NCBI RefSeq assembly: GCF_028453695.1 | Contig: NC_135782.1 | Span: 434,001-498,000, forward strand | DNA from: Augochlora pura | Lineage: Eukaryota; Arthropoda; Insecta; Hymenoptera; Halictidae | Length of the DNA stretch: 64,000 bases | Reading direction: 5' to 3' | Part shown: positions 49,901-61,157 of the stretch, piece by piece | Position numbering within the stretch: the first letter of the stretch is position 1 | Layout: the number at the start of each line of letters is the position of its first letter | The notes under the pieces: generated by a model | Seen by the model: the letters and a program-made list of their open reading frames with translations, nothing else | Databases searched by the model: none | What the model was told of the DNA's origin: nothing | Program-made: the position numbers and the translations under genes

Positions 49901-52872
49901 CAGGCTTCTGCGACAATCCTTTAGTTGTATTTGTTGGCGCAGAAGATGTAGTTTTTGTTGCATTGGTGCTGTGTCCATCCGGTACATGAAACAAAATTAG
50001 AGGTTGTTCCTTGGAGGAGAATGGACTAGCGAGTGCATAAGGTATATCGCATATGAAAAATCCTTTTCTCTGTAATTGAATGATTTCTCCTTTCTTCACG
50101 CGCTTCAATTCCGGTTCGCCAATCATTTGTACCTCGATTCTTGTGTTTTTGGCAATGAAATTTTTAAAGTCGTCATCCTTTCCCAAAACTGGCTTGCTTA
50201 TAATATGGTCGAAATACACAGCATAGCATGGTATTGGACTAGTTTCACTAATACCATTGTCGGTGTTATTCGACGGTGTCGAGAGCCACGTTATTTTCAA
50301 TGTATTCTTGTAATCTTTGTTCTCCAAATTTAATTGCGCTAGTACTTTTTTAACGCCTGCATCATCTCTTTCAAGTTTTCTTATTAATATATTACCCCAG
50401 TTGATGAAGGTTGCATTTTCATTTTCAACCAACACATCTGCATCGTCTTTTTCTATGTACACGACTGAACACGTGAATACCTGTTTGGTACCCTTAGAAG
50501 GATCTTTTGGATGATTCTGAACTGTCAACCACTGTTCTTTTGCATTGTCTACATGGACTGGTATAAGCTTACCGTGATCTAAAGCAGTATACCTGGAGAC
50601 GATGTTACAAATAAACCGGTCTTATTTAAAAAAAAAAAAAATTATATCAGAAATTTTCGAGATTAACTTACCTGGTAGCAATTGGATCAATAACCTTCTT
50701 GTTAAATGCCCATATTTTATCCCATTCCATGAAAACAACAGATCTAGAGCTACCTTGAGCGATTATAAATTGCTTTAACCCTTCGACAGTCATTCCCCTT
50801 CTTAAAATACCCCTTACTGTGGGAAAACGCGGATCATCCCATCCGTCAACGAAACCTTCGTCAACGAACCATGTTAATTTTCGTTTCGAGAGTACAGTGT
50901 TGGTCATATTCAAACGCGAGTACTCCCATATGTATGGACGTCTCAAACCTAGAGCATCGATTATCCAATAAAATTGGACGTCTCTGTCATGGTATTCCGT
51001 TGTACGTAAAGTGTGGCTAACATTTTCTATAGCATCGACGATTGGACAAGCGAAATCATACGTTGGATAGACCTTGTATTTCGTTCCTGTTCGAGGATGA
51101 GGCTCCGGTTTACATCTATATATCGTTGGATCCCGTAAACATCCATTGGCCGATTCATAATCAATTTTTGCTCGAACACAACATTCCTCTCCCTTTGCAG
51201 TTCCCTGTTGCATCTGGTTCCATAGTTGAAGATTCTTTTCTATTGAATTATTTCTATTTGATGACATTAATTTTTGATCACGTTGTTCTTTCATTATATT
51301 AGCAGGAGTATCATCTACATATGCTTTTCCCTCATTTATTAATTTAGTACAATACTCTAACATCAAGTCAAAGTAATCGGAAGAATGTGTAAATCGATCG
51401 GGTTTAATTTGTAGTAACTCTAAATCTTCCAAAATAGCTTTCTCGAATTCTAAAGTTTCTTTTGCAGGATTTGTATCGTCAAATCTCATAATAAGTTGTC
51501 CTTTGAAGGCATCCGCATAATACTGATTTAACAAAGCTGCTTTAGCATGACCGATATGCAAAAATCCACTTGCTTCTGGTGGAAAACGTACTACAACCTA
51601 GCATAAGATTAAATAGATTTCTAAAAATATATTAAACAAATTAAATGAACAAAATATACAATCTATAAGATATCTTAGCTAAATGGGACTATCTAAGTAC
51701 ATGTTTTATATATCTTCTTGTAACCTTTCTTCAAGAAATAGTTATATTATTGAACCAAGGAACTTTGTTGTGTAACAATAAATAAGCTGGATACTTATGT
51801 GAACCCTTTAGCTTAGATACTCTGTATATTATCAAAATGCATATCACATACTTTTCCCATTTCTGCTCCAGGCAAATCAATGAATTTACCTTCCTGTTTT
51901 CTCTGGCTAGTTTTTTTGTTAGTTGCTTTTTCAACTTGCACATTGTTAACAGCAGTCATGTTTACATTTTTCTTAACCAAGGATAGTACCTCTGCAACAG
52001 CAGGCAGCGAAAGTATTTGCTTGTACCATCTATTTATATTGACAAATTGTTTCTCAAACTTTGTTACAAATTCATTCTTCAAAAGCATACAGAATACAGA
52101 GATATCGGCTAACGTCAACTGTTTAGAAACTAACCAAGTGGTTGTTATCAATATATTATCCAAATAAGGTAGTAACGTATCCTCTTTTAATGTACCACAT
52201 CTGAAAGAGTCGCTCACTAAGGATAGCCAGTGATCAACTTTGGTTCTTTCAATAGGATCGGTACCTCCTAAACATGGGACACAATACATGTAAATAATAA
52301 ATTAATATATGCATCTGTGAAATATGCAAAATTATGAAAGAAATACATACCATATAAATCTATGCGTGTAGTCCTAGCAAAGTAACGACCTATTTCATTA
52401 CTTGTTTCTGCTAACACTTTATTCTGACTATCCATTAATTGAACATTTCCATTTTTCTTCCAATCATCGCACCAAATTATGCTGACTTTACCTTTGCTTT
52501 CTGAATTAATTAATTCAGCTACTATCAAGGCGTCTATATAAATAAAAACTTATACGAATTAATATCATTGAATCTAATAAGTACACCGACATAATAATTG
52601 AAGTTTCATTCATGCAAGAGTACACTTAATTTGATCAGACATTACATCAGACATTCCATTACATATATTTTTCTGACAAATGAAATTAATTCTCAATAAT
52701 TAATGATACAAATTTTAAACATAAACGAAAGCAAAGTTTAAGCTGAAATCATCGATTCTACATCGACATCTGTTATGAATATCCCTTTTCTTGAGCGGCA
52801 AGTTGTGTGATGATCCGTACGTAGCTTACCTATCGGCGGATTTCTAGAGTTGATCGAAAATGTGTAAGTCAT
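46989..52872 (-). CDS. EPRS1: EPRS1, bifunctional glutamyl-prolyl-tRNA synthetase
   Basis: Charges tRNA-Glu and tRNA-Pro and forms part of the cytosolic multi-synthetase complex. Nine exons: 52872-52830, 52533-52351, 52267-51852, 51597-50672, 50592-49902, 49816-47957, 47870-47479, 47397-47254, 47154-46989. Phases close to give 1,606 residues. Order: a GST-like N-domain; GluRS catalytic core with HIGH motif (ASGFLHIGHAK) and KMSKS variant (VLSKRKLTW); the anticodon-binding beta-barrel; a linker with several WHEP helices (GDKVRDLKSKKAEK, SKIHELLIKVNEEK, GDKVRQLKASKADR, ADKVRQLKSSKAEK); then ProRS with IRPTSETIMYPAYAKW, FLRTREFLWQEGHSAF and the end KFYTLFGRSY. The second WHEP copy is diverged and a possible fifth (GNKIKQSKVSKAKK) is degenerate. 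It lies head to head with kanadaptin. Confidence 0.97.
49562..49645 (-). repeat. 21-bp minisatellite in EPRS1 linker
   Basis: Four tandem 21-base units (plus-strand consensus TGGCTTGTTTGAAGCTTTCTC) in frame. They encode a seven-residue Asn-Lys-Pro-Glu-Lys-Ala-Ser type repeat between the first and second WHEP helices. The unit length is a multiple of three, so copy number can vary without breaking the frame. Confidence 0.85.
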
Positions 52873-53067
52873 TTTTCTCTGTATAATTCAAATTAAATAA
52901 CAATATTCATAAATACATTCACGTTGGTTAAAACTGTCCTCTACCACGTGTATAGTTATAAATCATAGACGCAGTACGAAAGAGTGTACATACAGTACAC
53001 CCCCAGTGTGCCTAAATATGCTCGTGCTCTGCTGCCGGATACATCGTTGCCGTGTATTCCTTCTAAT

Positions 53068-53093
53068 GTCACGTGACTTCATTGATGACGTCA
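53068..53093. promoter_or_regulatory. E-box palindrome plus CRE upstream of EPRS1
   Basis: GTCACGTGAC (53068-53077) is a perfect palindromic E-box of the MITF/TFEB/USF or Myc type. Eight bases later TGACGTCA (53086-53093) is a perfect CRE/ATF palindrome. Both lie about 200 bases upstream of the EPRS1 start. bZIP factors of the ATF4 group drive aminoacyl-tRNA synthetase genes in other animals, so a link to amino-acid stress is plausible but inferred. Confidence 0.5.
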
Positions 53094-53355
53094 CGGATAA
53101 GTAAAGTGGGACTTGTCGCTGTCAGGGTTCAGTGCACAGGCTCAGAATAGTGACACGGGGACGAACTGTAGAATCGGCTTTATTCTGCATGAGTCCGTTG
53201 ACGGAAAAAGAACGAGGACCTTTTTACGTCCTCAGTTAGTCCTAGGTTAGTTACATTTAACTTACCCTAGTTACGCTAGATGGCACGTCGAGCTTCCAGC
53301 TACATTGCTGTGGTGCCATGCGTACTCCTTTGTCTCCCGCCCGAATAGATCTTGC

Positions 53356-53387
53356 TACTGTACCTTGTGATCTCAAGAGGTACAGTA
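53356..53387. repeat. 10-bp inverted repeat in EPRS1/kanadaptin promoter
   Basis: TACTGTACCT at 53356-53365 and its exact complement AGGTACAGTA at 53378-53387 are separated by 12 bases. It could form a hairpin or bind a dimeric factor. It adjoins CCAAT element copy D. Confidence 0.6.
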
Positions 53388-53394
53388 CTATTAC

Positions 53395-53497
53395 TCGAGG
53401 CCGCAGCTTGATTCATTAGCGAGGATCGAAATATAAATTTTCTTTCCCCTGATTGGCTAATGATTCACTGCTGCGACAAGATCCACTGCGTATTGGA
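53395..53497 (-). promoter_or_regulatory. Paired-CCAAT repeat element, copy D (EPRS1/kanadaptin promoter)
   Basis: Read on the minus strand, CCAAT boxes lie at 53496-53492 and 53456-53452, 40 bases apart as in copy A. The 63-base core matches copy A at about 53 positions, including CGCAGTGGATC and AGCAGTGAATCAT between the boxes. Weaker similarity continues to about 53395. Confidence 0.6.
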
Positions 53498-53666
53498 CGA
53501 CAATGATTTGATTTTCTTTTCATTTTGTTTTTTAGAATCGCTCTGTGACAGCCTGCATTTACGTGTATGCATATAGCTTGCTTGAACTCGCAAGTTACAG
53601 GTAACATTGTTTACTTGAAGATTACTTTCAACCAACGCTTTCTTGGCATTATTGGTAAAAGTAATT

Positions 53667-56209
53667 ATGGAAATGGAAGTAAATGACGAAAAATTACCGC
53701 GTGAGCCGGAAAAGGAAGAGATCACAATGGATTCAAACAACGAGGAAGTAAGAAAAATAGACGATGAAGAAGACAGTGATAATACCGTATCCAGTTCGAT
53801 AGAAAATAATAGAACCGATTTGTTGAAAATTCCTAATGCGACGAGCACCGATATAGTTTTTAAAAAACCGACTGTCACTGGACTTGAGCGTTTTCGAGTA
53901 GAAGGTAAAAATTCGAAAACATGCCCGGTTTCTTCAATAGACAACTCGGAAAACTTGGTTATGGTGGAAAAATCTCAAGAACATGTCAAGGATCCACCGT
54001 TTCCTTACATGGAACCTCCTTGGAGTGGAAAACCAGAAAAAGATTACAAAATGGAGGTATTAAAATCTGGAATCATTATAGATACTATTTCACTCATGGA
54101 ACAAAGTTTCTACATCATTGGACGACTACCATCGTGTCACATATCATTGGCCCATCCAACGATTTCTAGGCATCATGCTGTCCTACAGTACAGATCGATA
54201 GATGATTGTGACAATCCTAAAGGCTTTTATGTATACGACTTAGGAAGTACTCATGGTACTTTTTGGAATGGTAGTCTTATTAAACCTAATATTTATGTAA
54301 GGGTACAAGGTGGTCATATGCTCAGATTTGGATGTAGTCAGAGAAAATTCATATTACAAGCTCCAGTGGATGATCAAGAAGAGGAATCTGTGTATACGGT
54401 ATCGGAACTGAAGGTATTTTAAACTGCTTTTACTTTTAAATGTAATTATTGAAATACTATTTATATATATTTGGTGATATTTGTAGCAAATGAGATCTTC
54501 AAAGATAGAAAAACCTGATAATCAGGATGATGGATCGTCTAATGAAAACAAAGAGACTGATGGTATTGACTGGGGTATGGGAGAAGATGCTAACGAAGAA
54601 ACGGATTTGCAAGAGAATCCTTTTGCATGCATTGGCGATGAGGAGTTAGTTTTAGAAGACCCTAAAAAAACCTTGAGAGGTTGGTTTGAGCGGGAAGGAT
54701 ATGATCTGCAGTATAAAACAGAAGAAAGAGGACCTGGTCAATTTTTATGCTGGGTACAGTAAGTGCCTATGTTGAATCTAATTAACTTAATCTCTATATA
54801 TTGTGTCTGCAAGCTGTATTCGCGTTTCTCATATATTTCATTGCATAAATTGCAGACTACCCATGGATGATATTGTAGGTCACTCTTTGAAAGCAGAAGC
54901 TCTTGTCAAAGGCAAAAAAAAAGAAGCGGTAGTAAAATGTGCGCTAGAGGCTTGTAAAATATTGGACAAATACGGATTGCTAAGACAGTCTCATCATGGT
55001 GAGAGCGTGTATCCGATGTGAGGTCAAATTTGTTTCTTTCCTTAATATTTGTCGCTTCTTCTTGTAGAAGCAAAGAAACGAAAAACAAGAAACTGGGAAG
55101 CTGAAGATTACTATGATTCGGATGAGGACAACTTCTTAGACAGAACAGGATCGATAGAAAGAAAACGTGAACAAAGAATGCGCCTAGCTGGAAAATTGGA
55201 AGAAAAAGTGGAAACGTACAATTCCTTGGTAAGCTTGACAATTGTGCATTATACATTTCTTACAATGGACGTATCATTGTATCCGTAATTGTTTGCATTT
55301 CTTTCAGCTTGAAAAACACGCGAAAATTGTGAAACGGATCTCGTATCTAACAAATTCGATTAAAAATTGGCAACATGAAACTAATGCGAGGGCAGATACG
55401 TCGGAAGAAGACGCGTTGGATGCTTTTATGTCAAACTTGAGTTCGTCAGCGTTATCTAAAAACGACATTGTCAAGATGAAGCTGGAACTACTGACTCTTC
55501 GTAAAGAAGAGGCGAGCGTAATTAAATTATTGAATCTAACGCGACCAGCAAATTTACCGGCACTTGTTCAACAAACTGTAACAATAAATCCCACAACTAT
55601 GAATGCTAAGGAAGACATATCAAAAACAAGTAAAATCCAACGTACCATGCTTGAACGTAGAAAGGTACGTTTATCCTTTCTTTTAGACATCTTTATTGAC
55701 AGTTTTAATATCAACTTTCAACACATCTTAAACAGGAAAAATTTGATAATCGTCGGACAAAAGGAAACAGGACTGGATTAATAACACATACATCTGCCAA
55801 AGATAGCATGGAAGAGGAATTTGAAGAAGAATCGGACCCCGAAGATACAAACAAGGACGAATTAGGAGCTAAAGCTGATACTGCTGTTGCTACTGCTACT
55901 ATTGCTACTACTACTACTGCTGCTGTTGCTGATACTACTACTACTACTATTAGTACTACTGCTGCTACCATTACTATTCCTACCACAACCGATGTTGAAA
56001 GTGCTGATACTATGATGGCTGTCACTACAGTCGATGCTGATACTACTACCTCCACGATTAGCATAAATACGTCTAACCGAGAAAAGAAACGTCGGAAAAT
56101 GGTATCTTGTGATCAAGATATTTATGCCGACAATTATTCTATGTGGATTCCTCCACAAGGACAAGAAGGGGATGGAAAAACGAGTCTTAACGAAAAATAT
56201 GGTTACTAA
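53667..56209 (+). CDS. SLC4A1AP: Kanadaptin (SLC4A1AP), FHA-domain protein
   Basis: Mainly nuclear protein with an FHA phosphopeptide-binding domain, originally named for binding kidney anion exchanger 1; the fly role is little known. Six exons: 53667-54413, 54487-54758, 54856-54998, 55068-55228, 55308-55664, 55736-56209. Phases close to give 717 residues. An acidic N-terminus precedes PPWSGKP. The FHA domain is clear: GRLPSCHISLAHPTISRHHAVLQY and YDLGSTHGTFWNG. A dsRNA-binding-like region follows (LRGWFEREGYDLQ, KKKEAVVKCALEACKIL), then coiled coils (REQRMRLAGKLEEKVETYNSL). The conserved C-terminus is YSMWIPPQGQEGDGKTSLN, ending in Lys-Tyr-Gly-Tyr. A Thr/Ala-rich insert encoded by trinucleotide repeats lies near the end. 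Confidence 0.95.
55873..56050 (+). repeat. ACT/GCT trinucleotide repeat in kanadaptin
   Basis: An imperfect (ACT/GCT)n microsatellite in frame, encoding a Thr/Ala-rich stretch (for example ATIATTTTAAVADTTTTTIS). It is interspersed with GAT and ATT codons. Its antisense strand gives a long Ser/Val-rich artefact frame. Confidence 0.85.
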
Positions 56210-57098
56210 ATTTACATTACACCGTTATTCAGTCATAACGTGGCTTTAATTAATGACATTTGATGTATTATATTGTAAATAAATACGTTTATTTATAAGA
56301 TTTGTTTGTATGTTTATTAACTGTAAAAAATAATTTGAGAATTTATCTAGTACAACGGTTAGGTAAAAAATGTACCTTGTAAAAAAAAATACTCTATATT
56401 TTTGTATTTTCTCTGTCTATGGCCACGGGGCAGCACTGTTGCAATACACAAAACAGTCTCAGCATATATACCTATGTAATACGTTAGCCAATTGGATTAA
56501 AATAGAAAGTAATTACATTTCATGCTCAAACGTATTTCTCATCATTTCGTATATGTATGTAACATGTCCCTCCGGTTGAAGACTAAGTGTGCTTCCTTAC
56601 TTTATAAATTCATAGATTGTATCCCCACCACGAGACTGATTTTTTGGAATCGTGGTTTTACTAATAGGCGATTCCTTAATCTTAATTATTCTTGACATTC
56701 GGTACTCGATACCGAATTACCTTCGGTATCGGTATCATGCCGAAACCATGAAAAAGTGGTTCGAACGAACAGTGGTTTTGGCTGTTTATTTTCTGAAATT
56801 ATAAGTTTATCTGAAACATACCTATCAAGAGTATTTGTAGAAAATTTTGATATGTAAAAGACAGGTATAGATACATGTGTTCTACATACATACATATGAA
56901 TCACAGATTACTTCAATAACTGTTGATAAATAGTTTAACACGTTTTCAACGTCAGTCATTCTTAGAACTAGTATGTACAATAAACCATTTTTTTAATAAT
57001 TCTAGATATTAAAGATTTCAAGCAATCGATGAGCAACGTTTTTATTAGAGAGTGAAATGAGCTATTAAATGTATTATTGCGTAATGCGATAAGTTATA
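56210..57098. other. Spacer between kanadaptin and ChaC
   Basis: Kanadaptin 3' UTR (AATAAA near 56277) and the ChaC promoter. No further gene seen. The near-palindromic CGGTACTCGATACCGAATTACCTTCGGTATCGGTATC at about 56700-56736 could form a hairpin. Confidence 0.5.
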
Positions 57099-57928
57099 AT
57101 GTGGGTATTTGGTTATGGTTCACTTATATGGAAAGCCGATTTTCCGTATGAAAAAATTTTGGTCGGACACATTAAAGGATACAATAGGAGATTTTATCAA
57201 AAAAGTACAGACCATAGAGGAATACCTAGTAGAGTATGTTTGCAACTATAATTTCTCCATGAAAATCTCTTTTATCCTTTATTTCCCAACTATGCGTTTA
57301 TTCTATGCCATTTTATTGTTTGGCAATAATTTTTACTTACATTTCTCTTATTTTCACAAATTGATTTAATACAGCATAAATTTCATTTTAGCCTGGCAGA
57401 GTTGTCACATTGATAGCATCCGATAATGCCAAAGACGAAGTATGGGGTATCGCATATAAAATATCATCCAAAGACATAAATAAGGTTGTTAAACACTTGG
57501 ACTATAGAGAAAAAGGTGGCTATGAAAGGAAAAGTGTACCCTTTTATCCATCTTATTCAATAGAAAACATTGGAGTACATTCACTAGAAAACAATTCAAC
57601 TCAGGGCATCCTTGAATGTGCAAAATTAATACCATTAAGCGAAGATAATACATCATTTTACATCACAATTTATATAGGTGGAGAAGATAATCCAAATTAT
57701 GCGGGTGTAGAAGATATTTCTACGATAGCTAAACACATACTTGTGTCTAGTGGTCCTAGTGGAACTAATACAGAATATTTATATAAATTAGCCTCTGCGA
57801 TGCGAATAATAGCACCAAATGTATCCGACGAGCATTTGTTTACTTTGGAAGCTACCGTAAAGGCGCTGGAAGAGGAAGAAACTGAACAAGCAAAATTTGA
57901 TAAAAATTCAGTTGTTGGAAAAAAATAG
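57099..57928 (+). CDS. CHAC2: ChaC-type gamma-glutamylcyclotransferase
   Basis: Cytosolic enzyme that degrades glutathione to 5-oxoproline and Cys-Gly. Two exons: 57099-57233 and 57392-57928, giving 223 residues. The start MWVFGYGSLIWKADFPYEK contains the YGSL substrate-binding loop. RRFYQKSTDHRGIPSR joins PGRVVTL across the intron. The catalytic glutamate is in YREKGGY. GPSGTNTEYLYKLA and DEHLFTLE complete the family pattern. It resembles vertebrate CHAC2 (constitutive) more than the stress-induced CHAC1, although it carries a longer C-terminus (ETEQAKFDKNSVVGKK). Confidence 0.95.
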
Positions 57929-58599
57929 ATAAAACACATATTTGATTAGAATATAACATAGGTCTAGGCAAAAAAAGAAGTTGTTAGAAATACAAAATCC
58001 GATAATACATCTTCTAATCTAATTTAAATTAATTCTACTTGAAACAATTCTATCAGAGTTTTAATTTCATTAAAGAAATGTTTTCAAACAGTAACTATTC
58101 CCAATAAATGTTTTTTAATTCATGAAGAAAAGTAGGCGACGATGAATAAAAAAGTATTAAATTTTGAATTCTAGTCACGTTATTTCAGTATAGTCAGCAT
58201 TGACAAAAGTCATAAATTATAAAAATATACAAAGCAGCACACCTGTTTTCTATGTATTCATAGAAAAATAATTGCATACGTATCTATTCGATTCCGAATA
58301 ACACATTATGTATCTATGTAGGTACATTTAATTTGCGCATCGATATCGATTTGTGTATTTCGCCCGTTAAATCGTAGGGTTATCAAACCACCATTTATGT
58401 TAATTTAAAAAAAAAAAATGATACAACTCAATTTTGTCACATTGAAATAATATTTTTGTAACGATAACAATTATTTACGTTTTTATATTACCGATAAGTT
58501 CAGAATTTCTGAGAAAAATAAATTCTTACATTCGTGAAGGAACTACTTTTATTACGCATGTGCGTGCATTGACTCTATGACGCGTAATGATCAGCTGAA
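57929..58599. other. Spacer: ChaC 3' UTR and Cyclin G promoter
   Basis: AT-rich up to about 58540, then a GC-richer promoter-like stretch with ACGCATGTGCGTGC at 58554-58567, similar to but not matching the NRF-1 consensus, and GACGCGTAATGATCAGC. No coding region. Confidence 0.45.
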
Positions 58600-58750
58600 C
58601 GTATACGGTTCCGCCATTTCTTATTGTTAGAGCAACTGTCAAACCCAGCAGTTCGTCTGCGAGTCTGTTTCCTCTATGTACAGGCGAATACGATAAAACA
58701 AGCCAAGATTGGGTGATCTATTAACGTGAAAGCGTTTCGGACGCATCCGG
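58600..58750 (+). other. Probable non-coding first exon of Cyclin G
   Basis: Moderately GC-rich sequence ending in a strong donor (GCATCCGG|GTGAGT at 58751), following a promoter-like block. The next acceptor in position is TGTTACAG at about 61031, upstream of the Cyclin G ATG. That gives a 5' intron of about 2.3 kb, the longest in the window. The exon start is a guess. Confidence 0.45.
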
Positions 58751-61030
58751 GTGAGTTATCTTACGAAATTTTCTAGTTTTTCTATTACATGATTATTCCT
58801 ACGTACATACATCCGTACATAGATGCGATTGTTCAGCTAAGACAAAATGGTGGTACGACGCAAACGAAACGGTGAATATGTACATGTCTTGCAATTATTT
58901 TACAGTCAAGAAAGTATCAAGTCCATAAACAAAATTATTTTCCGCAATATAGCTTAGAGCAGACCGATCTTTTCAATTACCTCGACCTACTATTATGGCT
59001 CATTTAACATTTGCTATATGTTATTGTATCAAGCTTTTCAAAATAGAACGAAGGGTGTAAATTTTGTACAGTTTTTCTGCTACTAGTAACCACATTACAA
59101 AAAGTTAACAAATCATATGCGGAATGGATACTAATACCTTTCTGAAAATCTACTTTTATTAATTTTGTTACACATTTAACAGAAATCCTAATAATCCTTG
59201 TTATAAAAATCTTATTGTTATTTTTGAAAATATTAAATAATTTCTAAAAAGCGAATTTGTTTAAACTTTACTGGTTTTCTACTGCTAAGCTAGCATAAGT
59301 AAAACCCGATTTGTGAACCCCACAAATTGTGTTGTTAGTATTTTTCGGGAATTTTTTGATCAAGGCATACGTATGGTTTATCTGCCGAACGATGATTTGC
59401 CATTGATACTGTAAATGAAAACAGCGCAGTTATATAGAATAAAGCTAAATTAGGATTATTCCAAAGTTCATTTTGTGTTTGAACGTTAAAAACACTGCGT
59501 AAGTTATAAAGTATAATATTTATGAACTACATTTATTTATAAATGGAACACATTCTTCTTTTGTAAAAGCGTTAATTAATTTATTTAAGATGCTATTTTC
59601 TTAATAATTAACCGATAGCGTATACTCATAATATTGTAATCAGCTGTAATCATGCAAGGAGATTTCAATTTTGCAGTTTTGTACTACAACATATTTTAAA
59701 AAATGAATGATATGATAATACGAATAAACGATTATTTCGGTAAAGCCTGTGTCACGGATAATATTTTTCATTTTGCGTTAATGGTTGAATAGAACCGTAT
59801 AACATTTCGTAAGAATGTTCGCAAAAATTCGTTTGTCGCCGTAAACGTTCGGATATTATCCATCTGTGACGATGTAATGATGAGATGATGTGACGATTGA
59901 CGATTGTTGTTTTACGATTTACAAAACAGATGCGACACGCAATCTAGAGCTATAGTCAGCCGAGTTGAGAACACGCTCAAAGATCGTATGTCGCTCCTCA
60001 TGGGAACTGTTTTGCTCTTACGCAAACAAAGGAAAAAAAAGAAGTGTAGTACATGTGTATATTATAGTTTTTGCCATAGTTCTGTGCTCTTGTACGACCG
60101 TGTTTTTTCATGTATGTAAATAGTATGTATGTGAACACAATTTGATACACTTATACAACCGACAGTAATACAAAAACCCTTATATACCACCATTAATAAC
60201 TAAACAGTCATTAACCTTCGAAATCTAAATACTTTTTTTAGTTACCCATTTCTGCCTGTTTTCAAATTTCTTTCTTATTTAAATCAGCATTTAGAAATAA
60301 TTGAATTAATTGTACAATCGGAACAGTTTGATGTAATTTTCCAAATGATAACAGTTCAATTCTTATATCCGATAATTCGCAAAAGTGTTCAATTGTGAAA
60401 TGTAAAGATTAATTGAATTAAAAAAATACGTACTGTATATTCAGTGATGTGATTTCATTTTATTACAAATTTACACATGCGTTTACAGCTAACCCTTAAT
60501 TTTGACAGTTTGTTGCGTCAGCCGTTCAATGACTTTATATAGTTATTTTTCTTTGATGGTGTCTGTTCTGCAGTCGACACAATTTCGGTAATATCATTTG
60601 AGTATTGATACTTTATTAGAATATTCTATATGTATCATTCTAATAAATTATTATAACAATAAATCTTTTAAATAAAACTTAAAACATTTTAGTTATATAC
60701 GTGGACACTTGATTTTGACGAAATAATTCGCGAACGTTAAAAATATTGAGAACCATACTTTAAAAAGTTCGACTCGTAAAAATATGCGAATACCATGTTT
60801 TCCAACTTTTTCGCATTTTTTATTGTATATCGTAAACAAAATTCGGAATTAACATTTCCAGAAAGTTCTCGAAGTTATTTCAAATTAACCCGTTTTCTCG
60901 TCCATTCATTGAAACCAACAAGACTACTAGTTTTATTATGTATGTTTAAATATTTGTAAACTTTCAATTTGCAACTTTCAGAAGTTGGTTTATATAACTT
61001 TTTTAAGATCTGTTATTGTATTATTGTTAC
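58751..61030. other. Large 5' intron of Cyclin G (inferred)
   Basis: About 2.3 kb of AT-rich DNA without a supported exon. A 71-codon frame at 59904-60119 begins MLFYDLQNRCDTQSR only via a non-ATG start and shows no family resemblance. Long first introns often hold enhancers; nothing specific is recognisable. Confidence 0.4.
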
Positions 61031-61157
61031 AGATACAAGGCTAGCCAGCTGCGCCATTCTTGTTGTGTGACATCTGCATCATCAGCCATACTACACATCT
61101 TCTGTGTATTATTATTTCATTGTTGTTGTAGTTAGCTGTTGGTCACACATTGCAGGA

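Larger units (their letters stand above)
52873..53666. promoter_or_regulatory. EPRS1/kanadaptin shared divergent promoter
   Basis: About 0.8 kb between the start codons, clearly GC-richer than its surroundings from about 52960 to 53400. It contains a CACGTG E-box and a CRE (53068-53093), an AGATGGC at about 53280, a 10-base inverted repeat (53356-53387), and CCAAT element copy D. Confidence 0.6.

Noticed and set aside
55711..56064. Long minus-strand Val/Ser/Ala-rich open frames antisense to kanadaptin
   Set aside because: They are products of the ACT/GCT trinucleotide repeat read backwards; the plus strand has the conserved kanadaptin exon.
59904..60119. 71-codon plus-strand frame in the Cyclin G 5' intron
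   Set aside because: Begins at a non-ATG codon, has no recognised similarity and sits within an inferred intron.
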